A stretch of 64,000 bases of DNA from Dolomitihabitans soli. GTDB taxonomy: Bacteria > Actinomycetota > Actinomycetes > Streptosporangiales > Streptosporangiaceae. The notes beneath the pieces are model-generated. The model searched no databases, was not told where the DNA came from, and saw only the letters and a program-made list of their open reading frames with translations. The position numbers and the translations under genes are program-made. Positions 16,460-24,810 of the stretch are shown one piece after another (position 1 is the first letter of the stretch; each line of letters opens with the position of its first letter). The stretch lies in contig NZ_JAKNTW010000028.1 of the NCBI RefSeq assembly GCF_022213955.1, positions 103,543 through 167,542 of the forward strand. The letters run 5' to 3'.

Positions 16460-17581
16460 TCATTGCTGTGCCGCGACCTCGGTGGCCAGGCGGGTGTACT
16501 TGGTCGAGTCCTCGCCCAGGTCCCGCAGCGACTCGCCCTGGAGGAGGTCGGCCGGGGTCATCTGGAGCGCGGGGGTGGACGACTTCAGCTTGGGGTCGAC
16601 CTGGTCCATCGCGGCCTTGTTCGGCACGTTGTAGAGGATGTTCGCCGCGGCCCAGCCGTGGATCTCGGGGTCGAGGATGTAGTTGATCAGGGCGTGGGCC
16701 GCCTCCTTGTTCTTGGAGGACTTCAGGATGACCATCGTGTCCACCCAGAGGTCGCTGCCCTCCTTCGGCACCACGAACTTGATGTTCTTCTCCGCGGTGG
16801 GGCACCAGCCGTCCCACGCCTCGACCATCACGGCCTGCCCGTCGGTCAGCTTCTTGCCGAAGGTGGTGTCGTCGTAGGCGAGCAGGTTCTGCTTCGCCTT
16901 GAGCAGCAGCTCGCGGGCCTTGCCGATCTCCTCGTCGTTCACGGTGTTGACCGAGTAGCCGAGGGACTTGAGCGCGGGCAGCGCCAGCCAGCGCTCGGTG
17001 GTCATCATGGTGACCTTCTTCTTCGCCTCGGCGGGCGGGTCGAGCAGGTCGTTCCAGCTCGTCGGCGGCTTCTTGACGAGGTCGGACCGGTAGCAGATCC
17101 CGGTGGTCCCCCAGGTGTAGGGCACGGAGTACTTGTTGCCCTTGTCGTAGGAGAGCTGCTTCGCCTCGGGGTAGAGGTTGGCCAGGTTGGGGATCAGCTC
17201 GGGGTGGATCGGTTCGAGCAGGCCGGCGCCGTTCAGGGCCTGGGCGTACTGCCCGGAGACGAAGGCGACGTCGAGGCCGCTGTCGGCGCCCGCGGTCAGC
17301 TTGGCCATGATCTCTTCGTTGGTCGCGTGCAGGGTGCGCGTCATCTCGGTGCCGAGCTTGGCCTTGACCTTCTGGGGGAGGTCCTCGGGGCTGTAGTCCT
17401 CCCAGATCGAGATGGTGAGCTTCTGCTTGGCGAGATCGGCGTTCGGGTCGAGCTGCGCGGCGGTGGCGGTCGCCGCCTGTCCGCCGTCGGCGGCTTCGCC
17501 GCCACATGCCGCGACGGCGAGCGCGAGCCCGGTGGCCATGAGGGCGGCCGGAAGACGACGGTGGTACCGGGCACGGGACAC
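16460..17581 (-). CDS. potD: Spermidine/putrescine-type substrate-binding lipoprotein
   Basis: Extracytoplasmic binding protein of 373 residues with lipobox AVAAC (cysteine ~26). The motifs ISIWEDYSPEDLPQKVK, SGLDVAFVSGQYAQAL and YSVPYTWGTTGICYRSDLV match the PotD/PotF family, whose ligands are putrescine or spermidine. AAGGAG (17591-17596) precedes GTG 17581. First gene of the potD-B-C-A operon. The proximity of an aminobutyraldehyde dehydrogenase supports a polyamine ligand. Confidence 0.9.
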   Translation of the reverse strand: MSRARYHRRLPAALMATGLALAVAACGGEAADGGQAATATAAQLDPNADLAKQKLTISIWEDYSPEDLPQKVKAKLGTEMTRTLHATNEEIMAKLTAGADSGLDVAFVSGQYAQALNGAGLLEPIHPELIPNLANLYPEAKQLSYDKGNKYSVPYTWGTTGICYRSDLVKKPPTSWNDLLDPPAEAKKKVTMMTTERWLALPALKSLGYSVNTVNDEEIGKARELLLKAKQNLLAYDDTTFGKKLTDGQAVMVEAWDGWCPTAEKNIKFVVPKEGSDLWVDTMVILKSSKNKEAAHALINYILDPEIHGWAAANILYNVPNKAAMDQVDPKLKSSTPALQMTPADLLQGESLRDLGEDSTKYTRLATEVAAQQ

Positions 17582-17690
17582 GGGCCGCTACTCCTTCAGA
17601 TTCAGCTGTGCGGAAGGCCGCGGGCGACCGAATCGGGCAACGCAGACCAAAACAGGAGTGTTGCAGTCAAGTTCAACATGAGCAAGAGTT

Positions 17691-18860
17691 GTGTCCACAT
17701 TGCGACCTGGGAGTTTGATCGCCGAGTTGAATCCACGTTCAATATTTGAACGGCTCGTTTCCCTGGCCGGGCAGCACCCCTGGACCGCCCCTCGGCCGGG
17801 CGACGGCGTCTCGGCCGGGCTCCTGGCGGCGCTCGCCCGGGGCGACGACCTGCCTCCACCATTTCAGGTCATGCACTTCGTGGCGATACCGCCCCTCCTA
17901 AACTACGGCGAGCGGGGGTTCGAAGTGGACCAGACGAACCGGTCGGTGGTGGTGGACGAGCAGATCGTGGTCAAGTGGCTGACGCCACCGGCCGCGTCGC
18001 CCCATCCGGCGCCCGAACTCCTCGGCCATCTCACGCGGGTCGGCTTCACCGCGACCGCACCGCCGTACGCCGCGCTGACCATGCGCGCGCCGGACGGCGG
18101 CGAGCTCCTGCTCGCCCTGGTCACGGGTTACCTCCCGGGCGCGCGGGACGGCTGGACCTGGTGCGTCGACGACGCCGCCGGCGGGCGCACCGCGTTCGCC
18201 GCGCCGCTCGGCGGCCTCGCCGCCGACCTGCACCTCGCCCTCGCCACCCCCTCCCCCGCGACCGCGGGCACCCGCCCGGCGGCCGACGGCCCGGCCTGGC
18301 TGAGGAGGGCGGAGGACGCGCTCGCCGAGGCGCTGGACCTGACGGACGGGACCGACGGCGACTGGCTGGCCGCCCGGGCGCGGACGCTGCGCGACGGGCT
18401 GGCGGGACTGGCGGCCGAGCGGGCGACACCGCTGATCAGGATCCACGGGGACCTGCACGTCGGGCAGATCCTGCGATGGCGCGACGGGTACGCGGTGATC
18501 GACTTCGACGGCAACCCGACCGTCGCGGAGGCCACGCCGTACCAACCGGCCGCGCGCGACCTCGCACAACTCGCCACCAGCCTGGAACACGCCGGGCAGG
18601 TGGCGATCAGGCGCCTCGACGCGGACCCCTCGGCCGTCGCCCGATGGACGCGGCGCGCCCGCGCGGAACTGCTGGACGCCTACCGCGCGCGCCTGGCCGA
18701 GCACGGCAGGGCCGAACTCCTCGACGAGTCGCTGCTCGGGCCGTTCGAGATCGAGCAGGAGTGCCGGGAACTGATCTACGCCGCCCGGCACCTGCCCCGC
18801 TGGCGGTACGCGCCGATGGGCGTCCTGCGCACCCGTTACCCCGGACAGGAGACCTCGTGA
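17691..18860 (+). CDS. Maltokinase-fold sugar kinase, probable glucosamine kinase
   Basis: Kinase of up to 389 residues with the aminoglycoside-phosphotransferase/maltokinase fold. It has a lysine in IVVKWL (~95), the catalytic loop HGDLHVGQIL (252-261, D254) and the metal-binding VIDFDGN (D271/D273). The small N-terminal cap and HGDLHxGQ loop are shared by Pep2/Mak maltokinases and the actinobacterial glucosamine kinases. A SIS-domain gene coupled by GTGA overlap favours an amino-sugar substrate (inference). GTG 17691 is the longest start and has no good ribosome site; TTG 17715 or a later start is possible. Confidence 0.8.
   Translation: MSTLRPGSLIAELNPRSIFERLVSLAGQHPWTAPRPGDGVSAGLLAALARGDDLPPPFQVMHFVAIPPLLNYGERGFEVDQTNRSVVVDEQIVVKWLTPPAASPHPAPELLGHLTRVGFTATAPPYAALTMRAPDGGELLLALVTGYLPGARDGWTWCVDDAAGGRTAFAAPLGGLAADLHLALATPSPATAGTRPAADGPAWLRRAEDALAEALDLTDGTDGDWLAARARTLRDGLAGLAAERATPLIRIHGDLHVGQILRWRDGYAVIDFDGNPTVAEATPYQPAARDLAQLATSLEHAGQVAIRRLDADPSAVARWTRRARAELLDAYRARLAEHGRAELLDESLLGPFEIEQECRELIYAARHLPRWRYAPMGVLRTRYPGQETS
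17737..17751. promoter_or_regulatory. Perfect dyad GTTCAA-TAT-TTGAAC with further GTTCAA half-sites
   Basis: A perfect inverted repeat with 6-base arms and 3-base spacer. Additional half-sites GTTCAA at 17671-17676 and an inverted GTTGAAT-like one near 17725 lie in the same AT-richer stretch (about 17650-17755). It falls between divergent potD and the kinase gene or inside the first codons of the kinase, depending on where the kinase starts. Probable regulator binding site; the regulator is unknown. Confidence 0.45.
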
Positions 18861-19810
18861 ACCCCGAGCTGTACCTCGCCGACCTGGAGCGCAAGCCTGA
18901 GGCGCTGACGGCCCTGGCCGAGGCGCTGGCCGCCGGCGACCCCTTCGACGGGCTGCCCGGCGGACTTCGGCGGGTGGTGTTCCTGGGCATGGGCAGCTCG
19001 CGGTACGCCGCCGGGACGGCCGCCCTGCGACTCCGCGCGGCGGGCATCGACGCCGTCGCGGAGTACGGCTCGGCGAGCCGGTCCCATCCGCCGGGCCGGG
19101 ACACCCTCGTGGTGCCGATCTCGGCCACCGGCGGAAGCGGGGAGACGCTCGACGCGCTGGCCCGCTACACGGGCGGGGCGTTCGTCGCGGCGATCACCAA
19201 CGTCCCCGGATCCGCGGTCACCGAAGGCGCCGACCTGGTGGTGCCGATGCTCGCGGGCGAGGAACGGGGCGGGGTCGCCTGCCGTACGTTCCAGCACACC
19301 CTCGCCCTGCTGTTCGCGCTGGAGGCACGTCTCACCGGGGCGGGCGGCGACCTGCCGGGAACGCTCGGGCGTGCCGCGGAGGCGACCGCCGACCTGCTCG
19401 ACCGGCGCGGCGAGTGGCTGGAAAGCGCGGCGAACCTGCTCGACGGTCCGGACGGGGTCTACACGATCGCCCCCGCCGAACGGCTCTCCTCGGCGGAGCA
19501 GTCGGCGCTGATGTTCCGGGAGGGCCCGCGCCGGGCCGCGGACGCCTGCGAGACCGGCGACTGGTCGCACGTGGACGTCTACCTCACCAAGACCCTCGAC
19601 TACCGCGCCATCCTCTACCCCGGCTCCCGCTACGACGAGCAGGCCATGGACTGGGTACGGCGACGCGGCTCCACGGTGCTGTCGGTGGGCGGCGAGACGC
19701 CGGGGGCGAAGGGCACGATCCGCTACCGGGGCGACGACGACCCGATGGTCGCCCTGCTGACCGAGACGCTGGTCGCGGAATTGGTCGCGGCCTCCTGGTG
19801 GCGGCGCTGA
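18857..19810 (+). CDS. SIS-domain protein (amino-sugar phosphate isomerase/deaminase-like)
   Basis: Cytosolic protein of 317 residues with two SIS folds, like the isomerase half of GlmS, AgaS and FrlB. The first contains VVFLGMGSSRYAAGTAALRLRAAGID, PISATGGSGETLDAL and AAITNVPGSAV. The second contains ESAANLLDGPDGVYTIAPAERLSSAEQSALMFREGPR. No glutaminase domain is present, so deamination or isomerisation of an amino-sugar phosphate is more likely than synthesis. The frame is open from 17975, but GTG 18857 overlaps the kinase stop. The kinase probably supplies its substrate. Confidence 0.85.
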   Translation: MNPELYLADLERKPEALTALAEALAAGDPFDGLPGGLRRVVFLGMGSSRYAAGTAALRLRAAGIDAVAEYGSASRSHPPGRDTLVVPISATGGSGETLDALARYTGGAFVAAITNVPGSAVTEGADLVVPMLAGEERGGVACRTFQHTLALLFALEARLTGAGGDLPGTLGRAAEATADLLDRRGEWLESAANLLDGPDGVYTIAPAERLSSAEQSALMFREGPRRAADACETGDWSHVDVYLTKTLDYRAILYPGSRYDEQAMDWVRRRGSTVLSVGGETPGAKGTIRYRGDDDPMVALLTETLVAELVAASWWRR

Positions 19811-19871
19811 GGACCATCGCCGAACGGACGGGGCGCGATGACCGCCGCCGGACCACCGGCTCCCGGGGTCG

Positions 19872-20456
19872 TCAGAGACCGTACGCGGCGCGCATGGCCA
19901 GGGCGTGCTCGACCAGGGTGATCAGCGTGACCTTGACGGAGGGCCTGGCCCGGGCGTCCGTGCGCACGATCGGGATGTGCGGGGCGAGCGTCAGGGCGTC
20001 CCTGACCTCGTCCTCGCCGTGCGGGTACAGGCCGTTGAAACCGTTGAGGCCGACCACGAACGGCAGGCGGGCCTCCTCGAAGTAGTCGATCGCGGGGAAG
20101 CTGTCGGCCAGCCGGCGGCTGTCGACCAGCACCACCGCGCCGATGGCCCCCCGCACCAGGTCGTCCCACATGAACCAGAACCGGTGCTGACCCGGCGTGC
20201 CGAACAGATAGAGGATCAGATCACGGTCGAGCGACACGCGGCCGAAGTCCATCGCCACGGTGGTCGTCGTCTTGTTCGGCGTCATCCCGAGATCGTCGAT
20301 GCCGACGCTGGCGTCGGTCATCACCGCCTCGGTCGTCAACGGCAGGATCTCGGAGACCGCCCCCACGAAGGTGGTCTTGCCGACGCCGAACCCACCGGCC
20401 ACGACGATCTTCGTCGACGTCAACCCGCCGTCACGACTGGAGCCCGCGAAATCCAC
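19872..20456 (-). CDS. cvnD: Conservon 2 GTP/ATP-binding protein (CvnD-type)
   Basis: Ras-like GTPase of 194 residues, very close to the other two CvnD proteins in the window. The P-loop GGFGVGKT is at 21-28, with DFGRVSLDRDLILYLFGTPGQHRFWFMWDDLVRGAIGAVVLVDSRRLADSFPAIDYFEEARLPF in separate recognisable blocks. GTG 20456 starts at the same point relative to the conserved sequence as in the complete conservons. Here no cvnB or cvnC gene precedes it; the sensor gene ends 136 bases upstream. The sequence before the start still resembles a cvnC 3' end. Confidence 0.92.
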   Translation of the reverse strand: MDFAGSSRDGGLTSTKIVVAGGFGVGKTTFVGAVSEILPLTTEAVMTDASVGIDDLGMTPNKTTTTVAMDFGRVSLDRDLILYLFGTPGQHRFWFMWDDLVRGAIGAVVLVDSRRLADSFPAIDYFEEARLPFVVGLNGFNGLYPHGEDEVRDALTLAPHIPIVRTDARARPSVKVTLITLVEHALAMRAAYGL

Positions 20457-20475
20457 TGAGTACCCTTTCCGGCAA
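20431..20475 (-). pseudogene. Possible relic of the 3' end of a cvnC gene
   Basis: Reading the minus strand up to the TGA at 20431-20433, the codons spell PERVLSGFRGLQS, in the same overlap position where complete conservons 1 and 3 have ERVLSGLRRL at the end of cvnC. No further upstream similarity to DUF742 was seen. The conserved bases also contain the cvnD ribosome site (GAAAGGGT), so selection on that site is an alternative explanation. Confidence 0.4.
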
Positions 20476-20592
20476 CCCGACCGCCGACCTCTCGGCTGCC
20501 GGCACAGCTCGCAGATGGCACGCTACCCCGCGGTGTATGACAATAAGAGGTACATAGAGGTCACGGATGAGACCGACGAGAACACCATCCAT

Positions 20593-23358
20593 TCACCGCA
20601 CCTCCCCCGCGGAGTCGCCTCCGCGCCAGTCCTCGATCTCCGCCCGGCCCCTGCGCACGCCGTTCTGCAGGGCGGCGAACCGGCCGCGCACCTGATCCGC
20701 CGAGGGCAGCCGCCGCGGCGCGTCCGGCGGCGGCGGGTAACGCGGGCCGGCCGCACCCGCCCAGTTCTCCGGCATGGCGACGGGCATGGCCACCGAACCC
20801 GGCACGGAACCGGGCACGAGGTTCGCCCTGGGCTGCCGCTTGGGCAGCCCGGCGGCCGTCGTCCCGCCGAGGGCGGGCTCGGCCGCGGCCTCGGCGGCCC
20901 GCCAGCCGGTGTCCGCCGGGGACGTCCACGGGTCGGTCTCCGGCATCTGCGGCGCGTGCTTCATGAACCAGGCCGACTCGGTGGCGGCGTAGACCGGCAG
21001 GAAGTCGCCCTCGGCGGACGACTGCTCGGCCACGGGCTCCGCGTCGGGCCACCGCGGCACCCGCATGTCGGCCTCCCGCCACGGGGGCGCCTGCGGGTCC
21101 GTCCACTGCGGCGACGCGGGATCCTCCGCCGTGTCCGGCCACGGCGACGACGCCGTCTCGGGGTCCGGCCAGTGCGGGTCCTGCGTGTCGGGCCACGGCG
21201 ACCGGGTCTCGGAGCCGGGCCGCGGCGCTCCCGGCGTCTCCGGCTCCAGCCAGTCGGGGGTCTGAGTGTCGGGCCACGGCGACCGCGTCTCGAAGCCGGG
21301 CCGCGGCGCTCCCGGCGTCTCCGGCGCCGGCCAGTCGGGGGCCGCCAGCGGGAGCGCGACCGCGGCGGCGGAGGCCGGGACCACCAGCGCCTCGGGAAGG
21401 AGCACCATGGCGGTCAGCCCGCCCAGGTCGTGCCTGCGCAGCCGTACCTTGATGTCGTGCCTGAGCGCCAGCCGGCCGACGACGAACAACCCCATCCGCC
21501 GTGAGACCGACACGTCGACCAGCGGCGGGTCCATCAGCCGCCGGTTCGCCTCGTCGAGGTCCTCGGGCGACATCCCGATCCCGCCGTCGGTCACGGACAG
21601 CATCACGCCGCCGTAGTCGCTCCGGCTGCCCGACAGGGTCACCTTGGCGTCGCGCGGGGAGAAGCCGAGGGCGTTCTCCACCAGTTCGGCCAGCAGGTGG
21701 ACCACGTCGCTGACCGCCTCGCCCGCGACGGCCACCTCCGAGCGCACCTGGTTCGTCACCCGGTCGTAGCCCTCGACCTCCGACAGAGCCGCGCGGGCCA
21801 CGTCCATCAGGTCCAGCGGCTTGTTCCACCGCCGCGCCGCCTCGTGCCCGGCCAGCACCAGCAGGTTCTCGCTGTAGCGCCGCATCCGGGTGGCCAGGTG
21901 GTCGAGGGCGAACAGGTCGGCCAGCCGCGTCTCGTCGCTCTCGCCCAGCTCCAGACGTTCCACCAGCGACAACTGGCGTTCGACGAGGGTCTGGCTGCGA
22001 CGCGAGAGGTTGACGAACATCGCGTTGACGCTGCCCCGCAGCCTGGCCTCGTTTCCCGCCAGCCGTACCGCCTCCCGATGCACCTCGTCGAACGCGCGGG
22101 CCACCTCCCCCACCTCGTCGCGCGAGTAGACCTGGATCGCCGGGACCTCGTCGGGGTCCCGGCCGCTGTCGGACTCGCGGAGCCGCTGCACGACGGCGGG
22201 CAGCCGGTTCTCCGCGATCTCCAGGGCCTCGGTCCGCAGGTGCCGCAGCGGACGCACCAGCGAGCGGGCCACCCCCGTGGTGATGGCGAGTACGGCGAGC
22301 AGCAGGGTGGCCACCGCGATGGCGACCAGCACGGCACGTCTGAGCTCAGCGTCGTTGAGCTGGCGGCTCCTGGCGGCGATGGACTGACCGTGGCGGCGCT
22401 CCACCTCGCGGATCCGGTCGACGGTGACGGTCATCGCCTCGAACCACGCGGCGGCGTCGTCGTCGCGGGCCTGGTCGAGCCCAGTCAGCGGCTGCCCGGC
22501 GCTCGCCCTGGTGAGGACGAGTTCGCGGAGGAACAGCGCGCGGTCGGCGGAGCGGCCGTTGACGCTCTCGTCGAACAGGCGGCGCACCCCGGCGTTCGCC
22601 TCGCCGGCGAAGGCCCTGCGCTGGGACTGCTCGCTCGACAGCACGCCGAGGAACTTCTCCATCCGCTCCTGCTCGAACCGGCCGGTGGCCAGCACGACGG
22701 TGATCAGGCCGCGCTGCCGCGAGGCGCTCTCCTTGATCCGGGCCAGCGCGTCCAGCGTCAGCGCCTGGCCGAACAGCACGTCGTCGCGGGTCCCCTTGCC
22801 CAGTTCGTCGTTCAGTGAGAGCAGGTCGTCGAGCACCAGGGTGTAGAGGTCGATGGCCGCGTCGGGGAGCAGCCGCCTGGACAGGGCCTGTTCACGGAGC
22901 GGCACCAGGTCGCCGAGCCGGGCGAGCACGGTGCCGACCTCGTCCGCCGCCCGCCCGGTCAGCGCTCCCTGCAGGAGGCTCGCCGCGTCGCGGACCCGCC
23001 CCGCCGTCCCGTCGACCCGCTGCATCTGCTCGCGCACGTCCTCCTCACGATCCGCGCGGGCGTCGTCGTCGGTCACGGCGAGGAACCAGGCCATCAGGTC
23101 CCGCTCGGCGGCGACCTCGTGGGTCATCGCGGAGATCCGGCCGGAGAGCTCGGCCAGCTCGTTCGCACGCTCGTAGTCGTCGGCCGCGGTGGTGGAGGCG
23201 AACACCTGGACGCCGCCGAGCAGCACCGCGGCTGCGGTCGGCACGAGGATGAGCGCGATCAGTCGGGAACGCACGCGCCAGTTGCGCACCCGCAGGCCGT
23301 TGCCGGCCCCTTCCTCGGCGGCGGGCACCGCCCGCGCCGTCACCTCCCGGTCAAACAT
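20593..23358 (-). CDS. cvnA: Conservon 2 sensor histidine kinase-like protein with NIT domain (CvnA-type)
   Basis: Membrane sensor of 921 residues with the same layout as the other CvnA proteins. There is a first helix after RVRNWRVRSRL (~30-50), a NIT-type extracytoplasmic region (~55-330), a second helix (VLVAIAVATLLLAVLAIT) and HAMP. The helix FVNLSRRSQTLVERQ and DHLATRMRRYSENLLVLAG follow, then an HATPase with ELVENALGFSP and DGGIGM. The tail carries near-identical repeats (ETPGAPRPG(F/S)ETRSPWPDTQ) and ends with GLPKRQPRANLVPG and QNGVRRGRAE. ATG 23358 is used. Only cvnD follows; cvnB and cvnC are absent. Confidence 0.9.
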   Translation of the reverse strand: MFDREVTARAVPAAEEGAGNGLRVRNWRVRSRLIALILVPTAAAVLLGGVQVFASTTAADDYERANELAELSGRISAMTHEVAAERDLMAWFLAVTDDDARADREEDVREQMQRVDGTAGRVRDAASLLQGALTGRAADEVGTVLARLGDLVPLREQALSRRLLPDAAIDLYTLVLDDLLSLNDELGKGTRDDVLFGQALTLDALARIKESASRQRGLITVVLATGRFEQERMEKFLGVLSSEQSQRRAFAGEANAGVRRLFDESVNGRSADRALFLRELVLTRASAGQPLTGLDQARDDDAAAWFEAMTVTVDRIREVERRHGQSIAARSRQLNDAELRRAVLVAIAVATLLLAVLAITTGVARSLVRPLRHLRTEALEIAENRLPAVVQRLRESDSGRDPDEVPAIQVYSRDEVGEVARAFDEVHREAVRLAGNEARLRGSVNAMFVNLSRRSQTLVERQLSLVERLELGESDETRLADLFALDHLATRMRRYSENLLVLAGHEAARRWNKPLDLMDVARAALSEVEGYDRVTNQVRSEVAVAGEAVSDVVHLLAELVENALGFSPRDAKVTLSGSRSDYGGVMLSVTDGGIGMSPEDLDEANRRLMDPPLVDVSVSRRMGLFVVGRLALRHDIKVRLRRHDLGGLTAMVLLPEALVVPASAAAVALPLAAPDWPAPETPGAPRPGFETRSPWPDTQTPDWLEPETPGAPRPGSETRSPWPDTQDPHWPDPETASSPWPDTAEDPASPQWTDPQAPPWREADMRVPRWPDAEPVAEQSSAEGDFLPVYAATESAWFMKHAPQMPETDPWTSPADTGWRAAEAAAEPALGGTTAAGLPKRQPRANLVPGSVPGSVAMPVAMPENWAGAAGPRYPPPPDAPRRLPSADQVRGRFAALQNGVRRGRAEIEDWRGGDSAGEVR

Positions 23359-23799
23359 CTGTACTCACCGAACGCACCTCTCGCCGAACCTCGGCGTGCC
23401 TGCACGAGCGCGTGGACCCGCTGGAGAGCCGGCGACCACCGGCGAATCCAGGTAATCCGGGGCCAATTGCAACACATCTGGGGCTGATGGAACATAGCTA
23501 GGGCGAATGTGATGGATGGGGCCGGCGGGAAACGAGCTCGGAGCCGCTGATCGGGAGGTCAATGACGTGGGACTTCGACGGGTATTCGGCCGGATGCGGC
23601 GATGGGCCGGCGGGAAGGGTACATCGTTCCAGGTCTTGATCGTTTAAAACGGACGTCATACACCTGGATTTCCGGACATATCACAATGTCGTGATTCCGG
23701 ATATTCACCGCATGTCATGACCACCCCCTTACCCTCGACCTCGAGCCGACGGGACCGCCCCCAGGACGCCCCGAGGCGAGCACACCTTTCGGAGGGACG
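23359..23799. promoter_or_regulatory. 441-bp divergent intergenic region, cvnA2/osmoprotectant-binding protein
   Basis: No gene is visible here. About 23640-23720 is distinctly AT-rich and holds an inverted repeat ATCAC-N6-GTGAT (23680-23695). It also holds two direct copies of TCCGGA(C/T)AT (23671 and 23696) spaced 25 bases apart. This is a plausible promoter/operator for the + strand binding-protein gene. AGGGACG-type ribosome-site sequence lies just before ATG 23800. Confidence 0.4.
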
Positions 23800-24738
23800 A
23801 TGAGAGACCCGCACCCCATCCGGACGATCTTGCTGGTGGCGGTTCTGCTGCTCTCCGGTTGCACCAGCCCCGCGCCGCAGGCCGTACAGCCGCCCGCGAA
23901 AGTGCGGATCGCGCTGAATCCCTGGGTCGGCTACGAGTCCGCCGCGGCCGTTCTCGCCTATTTACTGGAACACGAACTCGGCTACGAGGTCGAGCGGACC
24001 GAGATGACCGAGGCCGAGGCGTGGAAGGGATTCGAGAGCGGCACGGTCGACGTGATCGTCGAGAACTGGGGGCGGGAGGCGGAGAAGCGGGAGTACATCG
24101 AGGAGAAGAAGGTCGCGGTGTCAGCCGGGACGAACGGCAACAAGGGGACCATCGGCTGGTACGTCCCTCAGTGGATGGTCCGGAAATATCCCGATATAAC
24201 AGACTGGCGGAACCTAAATAAATACGCCCATCTTTTTAGAACGGATAAATCCGGCGACAAGGGCCAGGTCCTTGACGGCGACAAATCCTACGTGACCAAC
24301 GACGAGGCCCTGATCGACAACCTCGACCTGAACTACAAGGTCGTCTACGCCGGCGGCGAGGACGCGCTCATCGACGCGGCGCGGAACGCGACGGAGCGCA
24401 AGGAGCCCCTGCTGATGTACTTCTACCAGCCGCAGTGGCTGTTCACCCAGGTCGAGCTCGCCAAGGTCAACCTCCCGCCCTACGTCATCGGCTGCGACGC
24501 CGACCCGGCGAAGGTGGCCTGCGACTACCCTCCCTACCTGCTCGACAAGATCGTGAGCACCTCGTTCACCCGCACCGGCGGCCGGGCGTACGAGCTGGTG
24601 CGCAACTTCGTCTGGACCAACGACCACCAGAACGCGGTCGCCACCGACATCGGCAACGGCGGGATGAGCGCCGACCAGGCCGCCCGGAAGTGGGTCGAGG
24701 ACAACACCGTCGTCTGGAAGGACTGGATCCCCCGCTGA
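23800..24738 (+). CDS. Glycine betaine/proline-type ABC transporter substrate-binding lipoprotein (orphan)
   Basis: OpuAC-family binding protein of 312 residues with a lipobox ending in LSGC (cysteine ~21). The sequence ALNPWVGYESAAAVLAYLLEHELGYEVE, then VDVIVENWG and MYFYQPQWLF, contains the aromatic residues typical of quaternary-amine binding sites. There is no permease or ATPase beside it, so it must work with a transporter encoded elsewhere or as a sensor. It has a TTA leucine codon (23962-23964) and a patch of A/T-ending codons around 24190-24255. Both are unusual for this genome; TTA suggests bldA-dependent translation. Confidence 0.88.
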   Translation: MRDPHPIRTILLVAVLLLSGCTSPAPQAVQPPAKVRIALNPWVGYESAAAVLAYLLEHELGYEVERTEMTEAEAWKGFESGTVDVIVENWGREAEKREYIEEKKVAVSAGTNGNKGTIGWYVPQWMVRKYPDITDWRNLNKYAHLFRTDKSGDKGQVLDGDKSYVTNDEALIDNLDLNYKVVYAGGEDALIDAARNATERKEPLLMYFYQPQWLFTQVELAKVNLPPYVIGCDADPAKVACDYPPYLLDKIVSTSFTRTGGRAYELVRNFVWTNDHQNAVATDIGNGGMSADQAARKWVEDNTVVWKDWIPR

Positions 24739-24802
24739 CCTGCATCCCCGCTGACCTGGATCCCGCTGACCTGGATCCCGCTGACCTGGATCCCCCGCTG
24801 AC
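24723..24802. repeat. Five tandem 15-17 bp units duplicating the gene's 3' end
   Basis: Units of the form CTGGATCCC(CC)GCTGAC run from the last codons of the binding-protein gene through its stop into the intergenic space. The first unit encodes the C-terminal WIPR and stop; each later unit also carries a TGA. Probably replication slippage. Confidence 0.8.
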
Positions 24803-24810
24803 GAGACCGG

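Noticed and set aside
17737..17751. DasR-type operator near the amino-sugar kinase
   Set aside because: The dyad GTTCAA-TAT-TTGAAC does not resemble the DasR consensus (ACTGGTCTAGACCAGT-like).
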